NCBI GenBank assembly: GCA_029934845.1
Contig: JAOZLN010000041.1
Span: 1-12,310, forward strand
Length of the DNA: 12,310 nt
Direction of reading: 5' to 3'
Source of the DNA: Candidatus Sabulitectum sp.
GTDB lineage: Bacteria > Fermentibacterota > Fermentibacteria > Fermentibacterales > JCC-6
Under the pieces are notes generated by a model. It ran no database searches, had not been told where the DNA came from, and saw nothing but the letters and a program-made list of their open reading frames with translations. Positions 7,778 through 12,310 of this stretch are shown piece after piece. The stretch's first letter is position 1. Every line of letters starts with the position of its first letter. The position numbers and the translations under genes were made by a program.

Positions 7778-7823
7778 TGGGATGAAATGGGATGTAATGG
7801 GTTGACAGTGGGACAAAGTGGGG
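7778..7823 (+). promoter_or_regulatory. MraZ operator: five TGGGN direct repeats
   Basis: TGGGA (7778-7782), TGGGA (7788-7792), TGGGT (7798-7802), TGGGA (7809-7813) and TGGGG (7819-7823) form direct repeats with starts 10, 10, 11 and 10 nt apart. MraZ is known to bind TGGGN direct repeats separated by 5 nt in its own promoter region in E. coli, where three repeats are described. The array lies directly upstream of mraZ and overlaps its predicted promoter, so autorepression is the natural reading. Confidence 0.88.
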
Positions 7824-7830
7824 TAATGAT
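7802..7830 (+). promoter_or_regulatory. Predicted mraZ / dcw cluster promoter
   Basis: A perfect -35 TTGACA (7802-7807) is followed by 17 nt and AATGAT (7825-7830, 4/6 match to TATAAT). MraZ boxes 4 and 5 lie in the spacer, and the last base of box 3 is the first base of the -35. Transcription would start around 7836-7838, leaving only about 10-12 nt before the mraZ ATG. An alternative -10, TGTAAT (7793-7798, 5/6), lacks a good -35 but would give a longer leader of about 40 nt. Confidence 0.6.
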
Positions 7831-7836
7831 AGCTGC

Positions 7837-7842
7837 GGAGGG
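7837..7842 (+). promoter_or_regulatory. mraZ ribosome binding site
   Basis: GGAGGG ends 5 nt before the ATG at 7848. It would sit at the extreme 5' end of the transcript if the TTGACA promoter is used. Confidence 0.7.
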
Positions 7843-7847
7843 AAATA

Positions 7848-8282
7848 ATGGCAGCATTCATTGGTACACACAGACACACACTGGACGACAAGGGGCGGGT
7901 AAGTATTCCAGCTCAGTTCAGACGGCAGTTAACAGCGGAAGATCTGTACCTGAATGTGGGTATGGAAGGGTGTCTGGTGCTGTATCCTTCGCATAGATGG
8001 CAGGAACTGGAAGAGAAGCTGCTAGCATTGCCCCGCAACAGAGAGACACGCTATTTCGTTAGAAGTCTCGCTCAGAATCTAAGAGCAGTTAGTGTGGATT
8101 CTCAGGGAAGAATCTCTATTCCAGCCGAGCTCGCTGCAAAGGCAGGGATTACCGGTGAAGTGATGTTCCTTGGCAAGTTTGATACCATGGAACTCTGGCA
8201 ACCTGATCGGTACAATTCCTACATAGATGAAGCAGAGTTTTCATGTGAGGAAATCGCCGAGGGTCTTGATCTACCTCTTTAG
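7848..8282 (+). CDS. mraZ: Transcriptional regulator MraZ
   Basis: MraZ is a ring-forming DNA-binding protein that controls the dcw cluster, usually as the first gene, and represses its own promoter in E. coli. The product is 144 residues, the usual length. It has two tandem SpoVT/AbrB-like MraZ domains, each with the DXXXR signature: D13-R17 in LDDKGRVSIP and D84-R88 in VDSQGRISIP. The N-terminal FIGTHRHTLDDKGR resembles the family start (usually F.G....LD.KGR). The ATG at 7848 has GGAGGG upstream. Its stop at 8280-8282 is 11 nt before the rsmH start. A TGGGN repeat array lies directly upstream, consistent with autoregulation. Order and content of the downstream genes are those of a standard dcw cluster. 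Confidence 0.97.
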   Translation: MAAFIGTHRHTLDDKGRVSIPAQFRRQLTAEDLYLNVGMEGCLVLYPSHRWQELEEKLLALPRNRETRYFVRSLAQNLRAVSVDSQGRISIPAELAAKAGITGEVMFLGKFDTMELWQPDRYNSYIDEAEFSCEEIAEGLDLPL

Positions 8283-8287
8283 GAAGG
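8282..8287 (+). promoter_or_regulatory. Ribosome binding site deciding the rsmH start
   Basis: GGAAGG sits 6 nt before the ATG at 8294. The in-frame TTG at 8291 would be only 3 nt from it, so the ATG is preferred. Confidence 0.65.
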
Positions 8288-8293
8288 TTATTG

Positions 8294-9154
8294 ATGGAAC
8301 TTGGTCATCTGCCAATTATGCCGAAGGAGATAGTAGAATATGTCTGCTCGACTCTTTCTTCTGCACCCGGGCTGATTGTTGATGGAACGGCTGGTGGTGG
8401 TGGGCATACAAGTCTGCTTTCTCAGGCAGCCCCGAATTCCCGGATACTGGCTATTGAACGCGATCCATCTGCATACGGGAAACTTAAGGAAAAATTTGCT
8501 GGAACCAATGTTACTGTTTTCAACTCAAGCTATACAAAAATACCCGGGATCATAGACGAAAACAATTTTCCACAGGCAGGCGGAGCCATTTTTGACCTGG
8601 GTTTAAGTTCCATTCAGCTTGATACTCCTGAAAGAGGCTTTTCGCACAGACACAAAGGTCCTCTGGATATGCGATTCGATCAGAACTCAGGGAAGCCGGC
8701 ATCGGCCCTGCTAAGAGAAATGACAGAAAAACAGATAGCTGATGCAATTTATCGTTATGGCGAGGAGGGGCGTTCAAGGGCTATTGCAAGGGCAATAAAG
8801 CAGAGCAGACGGCTTCTTTACACAGACGATCTTGCTGAAGCTGTGCGGTCTGTGGTGAAGGGAAACCCGGTAAAGCCGCTAGCTCGAGTTTTTCAGGCGG
8901 TAAGAATTCTTGTGAACGGCGAACTTGATCATCTTGAGACTCTTCTTTCTGAAATGCACAAGTGGACTGGACCGGAATGCAATATTGCAATTCTGACATT
9001 TCACTCCCTGGAAGACAGAATGATAAAACTTCATTTCAGAGATTCAGAATACTTTCGGCAATTCGATCCTCCGTGGTTGCTTCCAGGTTCAGCAGAGAAG
9101 CGGGCTAATCGCCGGTCCAGAAGTGCACGGCTAAGGTTGGGGGTGCGGCTGTGA
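8294..9154 (+). CDS. rsmH: 16S rRNA (cytosine(1402)-N4)-methyltransferase RsmH
   Basis: RsmH (MraW) uses S-adenosylmethionine to methylate N4 of C1402 in 16S rRNA at the ribosomal P site. The product is 286 residues, somewhat shorter than the usual 300-315. Motifs: HLPIMPKE near the N-terminus, the SAM loop VDGTAGGGGHT (29-39), DLGLSSIQLD (101-110), RGFS then GPLDMRFD (122-129), RVFQAVRI (198-205), FHSLEDR (236-242) and the terminal NRRSRSARLRL (272-282). The deficit lies between FHSLEDR and the terminal motif, where many members carry a longer loop often containing cysteines. Catalytic-core motifs are intact, so activity is expected. The stop overlaps the next start as GTGA (9151-9154). Confidence 0.96.
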   Translation: MELGHLPIMPKEIVEYVCSTLSSAPGLIVDGTAGGGGHTSLLSQAAPNSRILAIERDPSAYGKLKEKFAGTNVTVFNSSYTKIPGIIDENNFPQAGGAIFDLGLSSIQLDTPERGFSHRHKGPLDMRFDQNSGKPASALLREMTEKQIADAIYRYGEEGRSRAIARAIKQSRRLLYTDDLAEAVRSVVKGNPVKPLARVFQAVRILVNGELDHLETLLSEMHKWTGPECNIAILTFHSLEDRMIKLHFRDSEYFRQFDPPWLLPGSAEKRANRRSRSARLRLGVRL

Positions 9155-9426
9155 GATCTCACGGACGGAAGTTTCTTCTTATCGGTGCTGTTGGGGTTAT
9201 TCTGTTTTCCATGGCTCAACTGATAGTAAGGAATTTCTACATAATGGCTTCGGTAGAGCTTGCGATTGTCACAGTTAAGAGCGATAGCCTTCGCAGTACC
9301 AGACAGGCGTTGCTTTCAAGGATTGCTCAATTGGAGACACCCGGCAGGCTCAGCGAGATAGGTTCGACCCTTGGTCTTGTTCCCCTTCCTCTTGAAAGCT
9401 TTATCCTTCTCGAGGTCAGCGAATGA
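9151..9426 (+). CDS. ftsL: FtsL-like cell division protein
   Basis: FtsL is a small bitopic divisome protein that pairs with FtsB/DivIC and activates FtsWI. The product is 91 residues: a short basic cytoplasmic tail (R2, R6, K7), one membrane helix (about 8-26), a helical, weakly coiled-coil-like periplasmic part (about 35-62), and PGRLSEIGSTLGLVP (64-78). The last resembles the FtsL/DivIC C-terminal pattern of an ExAxxxLGxV type. FtsL sequences diverge strongly, so the call rests on topology and on position between rsmH and ftsI, where ftsL normally sits. GTG 9151 overlaps the rsmH stop, with a G-rich ribosome site at 9139-9143. The stop overlaps the ftsI ATG (ATGA 9423-9426). Confidence 0.8.
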   Translation: MRSHGRKFLLIGAVGVILFSMAQLIVRNFYIMASVELAIVTVKSDSLRSTRQALLSRIAQLETPGRLSEIGSTLGLVPLPLESFILLEVSE

Positions 9427-11126
9427 CAGAAAGAACTACCGCTGCAGAGAGAGTGTCAGCCCGGATCGGCTTTCTGATCATCCTGTCAGGTGTGTTTATT
9501 ATTTTGTCTATTTCTAAAATGGCAGGCATACAGATCGTTCATCATGATGCATATATGCAAAGGGCTGAAAGGCAGCAGACGATCGAGGTTAGTGTAGAGG
9601 CAAGAAGAGGTGAGATTTATGACATCAATGGCTATCTTCTTGCTGGAAACATAACTGAAGCCGTGTTCTCTGTTTACTGGCCGAATGTTCCTGCAGAAGG
9701 AACTGAGGAGATCAATTCTCTTGTTAGAAGTCTGGAGAGTTATACAGAATTATCGGTTCCAGTTCAGCGTGGCAGGGGAAACACAATTGTTGCCCGGGGT
9801 GTTCCCTGGGAATATGCTTCTCAAGTGCTGGATTCGGCCTCCAGATTTGTTGATTGCAGCTTTGTAACTCGTCGGGTTTACCCTATGGCTGAAAACATGA
9901 TTCCAGTTATAGGCACGCACAACGAAAATATTTCCCAGGGGCTGGAATACTACATGGAAGACTTTCTTGAAGGCACGGATGGTGTGAATTTCTTTCAGGC
10001 CAGCGGGTGGGCCGGGTACCGTGCTGTTGATGCCGGTGCCGCAAATGTACAGCCGGTTCATGGCCGTGATCTATGTCTTACCATCGACTCCAGGTATCAG
10101 GAGATCGCTCAGAATGAGCTTCAACAGGCAGTAGAAATGTCCGGTTCAGCCTGGGGTGCTGTGGTTGTTATAGATCCTGCCAACGGAGATGTGCTGGCCA
10201 TAGCAAGTTACCCTGTTTTTAATGAAGACGGTTCTCTTGCAAGAAATCACTGCATACAAAGTTCAACCGAACCGGGTTCTGTATTTAAAGCCGTAACACT
10301 TGCGGCAGCCCTGGATGCGAACACCGTTTCTCTTGCTGATTCATTTGACTGCACAAAGAGTTTTTTGGAGATTTACGGGTACCGTATCAACGACAGTCAC
10401 CCAATGGGTGAAGTTCTTGACCTTACAGGGGTTATTGCTCACTCCAGCAATGTGGGTACGGTTCAGGTTGCTTACACAATGTCAGATTCTCTTTTTCATT
10501 CATATTGCGTTAAGTTCGGTTTTGGAAGAAGAACCAGAGTTGAGTTTCCCAGTGAGCAGAGTGGGATCATTGCAGATGTACGCAGCTGGTCCGGGCTTTC
10601 AAAGGCGAACCTGGCAATTGGCCAGGAAGTTTCCGCTACGCCACTTCAAATTGCTATGGCCTATGGAGCTATTGCTAATGGTGGGCTTCTTTACAGACCG
10701 AGGCTGGTGAATTCCACGAAAGAAGCAGGTCTTCTAAGACCTCTTGCTGAATCACCTTCTCACAGAATAATCTCCACTGAAACGGCAGCAGAAGTCAGAT
10801 CGGTTCTTGCCGCTGTGGTTACAAACGGAACAGGAGGCAGTGCTCAGGTTTCCGGAGTAACGGTAGCAGGCAAAACCGGCACAGCCGAGAGACTTGTGCA
10901 GGATGGCTATCTGTCTGCTTTTGCTGGAATGGTTCCAGCAGACAATCCACGCCTTGTAGCTGTGGTGATGTTTGATCAGCCGGATTACGAATACCGGTGG
11001 GGAAGTGCTCTTGCCGCCCCTGTGTTCAGCAGTATTGTTTCCCGGATATTATCCACTTCGCCGGAGATAGCTCTTGGTGCTCCACAGGCACAGGGCGAAA
11101 TGCTTGCAGCAGGCGGTGAGCTGTGA
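9423..11126 (+). CDS. ftsI: Peptidoglycan D,D-transpeptidase FtsI (class B penicillin-binding protein)
   Basis: FtsI cross-links septal peptidoglycan together with the glycosyltransferase FtsW. The product is 567 residues. After a short cytoplasmic tail there is one membrane anchor (about 15-34). The N-terminal pedestal domain starts with the conserved RRGEIYDINGYLLA (61-74) and includes LEGTDG (182-187). The transpeptidase domain has the three penicillin-binding motifs: S286-x-x-K289 (nucleophile, in TEPGSVFK), S341-S342-N343 and K484-T485-G486. No PASTA domains follow. GAGGT at 9412-9416 serves as ribosome site, 6 nt before the ATG. The gene overlaps ftsL upstream and murE downstream by 4 nt each. 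SpoVD-type sporulation paralogues share this fold, but the dcw position favours the division enzyme. Confidence 0.95.
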   Translation: MTERTTAAERVSARIGFLIILSGVFIILSISKMAGIQIVHHDAYMQRAERQQTIEVSVEARRGEIYDINGYLLAGNITEAVFSVYWPNVPAEGTEEINSLVRSLESYTELSVPVQRGRGNTIVARGVPWEYASQVLDSASRFVDCSFVTRRVYPMAENMIPVIGTHNENISQGLEYYMEDFLEGTDGVNFFQASGWAGYRAVDAGAANVQPVHGRDLCLTIDSRYQEIAQNELQQAVEMSGSAWGAVVVIDPANGDVLAIASYPVFNEDGSLARNHCIQSSTEPGSVFKAVTLAAALDANTVSLADSFDCTKSFLEIYGYRINDSHPMGEVLDLTGVIAHSSNVGTVQVAYTMSDSLFHSYCVKFGFGRRTRVEFPSEQSGIIADVRSWSGLSKANLAIGQEVSATPLQIAMAYGAIANGGLLYRPRLVNSTKEAGLLRPLAESPSHRIISTETAAEVRSVLAAVVTNGTGGSAQVSGVTVAGKTGTAERLVQDGYLSAFAGMVPADNPRLVAVVMFDQPDYEYRWGSALAAPVFSSIVSRILSTSPEIALGAPQAQGEMLAAGGEL

Positions 11127-12310
11127 AACTAAAAGAGCTTCTGGCAACAGTGGAAGTTACAGTACCATCGGTGATTGCTGACGAAAACATAACCATGATC
11201 ACATTCGATTCCCGTCAGGTCTCTCCCGGCTGTCTTTTTGTTGCAATAAAGGGTTTTTCCAGTGATGGACACAGTTTCATTCAGAGAGCCCTGGATTCCG
11301 GCGCAGTTGCAGTGGTGGCAGAAAGACCCATCTCTCACACAGATTCGTCTCTTGTCCTTGTTAATCATGCAGGAGACAACAGGAAACTTCTTTCCAGAAT
11401 TTCAGCGGTTTTCTTCAGTTACCCCTGGGAAGAAATGAAAACTGTGGGTATCACCGGAACAAACGGAAAAACAAGTACTGCTCATATCCTTAGATGGATA
11501 ATGGAAAAAAGAGGAATTCAGACTGGAATAATGGGAACAGTTGGACACATTGCAGGCGGCAGAGAAATTTCTGCATCGGTAACAACACCCGATTCTCTTG
11601 ATGTGGCAAGGTATATGAGGCAGATGGTTGACAGTGGTGACAGATCCTGTGTTATGGAAGTTTCCAGTCATGCACTGGCCCTTTGCAGAGTCGATAGTGT
11701 AAAATTCGATGTGACGCTCTTTACAAACATTTCTCAGGATCATCTTGATTTCCACTCCACCATGGAAGAGTACTTGAATTCCAAGAAAAAGCTCTTTTCG
11801 CTTACAAAGCAGAATGCCGTAAGAATTGTAGGAACCTATTCACCTGGCTGGCCCCTGGTAAATGATGCAATCACCTTTGGAGAGCGTGCTGAAGACACAT
11901 ACAGAATTAAGAACATCAGTGTGAGACTCGCTGGCTCCAGTTTTATTCTCTGTACCGGGGATTGTGAGTATTCTGTAACTGTTCAGGCCCCTGGAAGGTT
12001 CAATGTTTACAATGCTGCAGGCGCAATCGCTGCTTCTGCTCAATTGGGAGTTTCCATAGAGGAAGCTGTGAAGGCTGTTCATTCTTTTCCCGGTGTTCCC
12101 GGAAGAATGGAAAAAGTGAATTGCGGCCAGAAATATCTTGTTGCGGTGGATTATGCACACACACCGGATGCCCTTGAAAGAGTACTGAAGCAGGGAAGTC
12201 TTCTTGCAGAGAACAAACTGATCGTTGTGTTCGGATGTGGTGGAGACAGAGATAGTCGAAAGCGTCCACTTATGGGACGAATCGCAGTTGAAAATGCTGA
12301 TAGGGTCTTT
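11123..12310 (+). CDS. murE: UDP-N-acetylmuramoyl-tripeptide synthetase MurE (3' end cut by window)
   Basis: MurE adds the third stem-peptide residue (usually meso-diaminopimelate, sometimes lysine) to UDP-MurNAc-L-Ala-D-Glu using ATP, in the cytoplasm. The frame is open from GTG 11123 to the window end, giving 396 codons of an expected 480-500. Seen motifs: FDSR in the UDP-binding N-terminal domain (28-31), the ATP loop GITGTNGKTST (109-119), TTPDSL (154-159), EVSSHAL (179-185), TNISQDHLDFH (201-211), and a lysine near 221 in the position of the carbamylated lysine. DYAHTPD (343-349) and FGCGGDRD (370-377) follow. The residues that decide the third amino acid (DNPR for diaminopimelate) lie beyond the edge. 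The GTG overlaps the ftsI stop as GTGA, with AGGCGG at 11111-11116. Confidence 0.95.
   Translation, partial: MKLKELLATVEVTVPSVIADENITMITFDSRQVSPGCLFVAIKGFSSDGHSFIQRALDSGAVAVVAERPISHTDSSLVLVNHAGDNRKLLSRISAVFFSYPWEEMKTVGITGTNGKTSTAHILRWIMEKRGIQTGIMGTVGHIAGGREISASVTTPDSLDVARYMRQMVDSGDRSCVMEVSSHALALCRVDSVKFDVTLFTNISQDHLDFHSTMEEYLNSKKKLFSLTKQNAVRIVGTYSPGWPLVNDAITFGERAEDTYRIKNISVRLAGSSFILCTGDCEYSVTVQAPGRFNVYNAAGAIAASAQLGVSIEEAVKAVHSFPGVPGRMEKVNCGQKYLVAVDYAHTPDALERVLKQGSLLAENKLIVVFGCGGDRDSRKRPLMGRIAVENADRVF

Noticed and set aside
7787..7996. 69-residue frame starting inside the MraZ operator
   Set aside because: It runs out of frame through mraZ and the repeat array, has no ribosome site and resembles no known protein; mraZ is the real gene.
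11129..12269. Several minus-strand open frames in the right end of the window
   Set aside because: They lie opposite the well-supported murE frame and show no protein-like motifs.
1..12310. CRISPR arrays, insertion sequences, tRNA or rRNA genes, toxin-antitoxin or defence loci
   Set aside because: No repeat-spacer pattern, transposase motifs, terminal inverted repeats or RNA gene signatures were seen; the only regular repeat is the MraZ box array.

Overview
The window is ordinary bacterial chromosome, almost fully coding and entirely on the + strand. It holds eleven genes in three blocks. No mobile element, CRISPR array, tRNA, rRNA or defence-type system is visible. Base composition looks roughly balanced, and start codons are a mix of ATG and GTG. 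The murein synthesis genes, the Wzc-type autokinase with a fused cytoplasmic kinase domain and the SLBB export-type protein suggest a Gram-negative (diderm) bacterium. SelA and SelB show that it makes selenocysteine. I cannot fix the phylum from the sequence; an uncultured lineage is possible but unproven.

Block 1 (1-2344) is the selenocysteine pair. The C-terminal third of SelA, cut by the window edge, overlaps by 10 nt the gene for SelB, the selenocysteine-specific elongation factor. SelA makes Sec-tRNA(Sec) and SelB delivers it to recoded UGA codons. No selC, selD or obvious selenoprotein gene is present.

Block 2 (2345-7762) is a compact four-gene surface-polysaccharide operon. A 100-nt gap carries a plausible sigma70-type promoter, followed by two different nucleotide-sugar dehydrogenases (Ugd type and WbpA type), a 140-residue SLBB protein, and a Wzc-like tyrosine autokinase ending in a tyrosine-rich tail. 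The genes are separated by 1 nt or overlap by 4 nt. The dehydrogenases should supply acidic sugar nucleotides (UDP-GlcA and UDP-GlcNAcA), while the SLBB protein and the kinase/co-polymerase should act in assembly and export. A long hairpin closes the operon. No glycosyltransferase, flippase, polymerase or phosphatase is in the window, so the pathway must be completed elsewhere.

Block 3 (7763-12310) is the start of a division and cell wall (dcw) cluster in classic order: mraZ, rsmH, ftsL, ftsI, murE, with murE running off the right edge. From rsmH onward each gene overlaps the next by 4 nt (GTGA or ATGA), which suggests translational coupling. Upstream of mraZ is an array of five TGGGN repeats with about 10-nt spacing, overlapping a near-consensus promoter. 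This matches the known MraZ autoregulatory operator and is the most notable non-coding structure here.

The points most worth a second look are the five-box MraZ operator with its very short predicted leader, and the minimal SLBB protein with a C-terminal hydrophobic helix. I did not find a convincing undescribed system.
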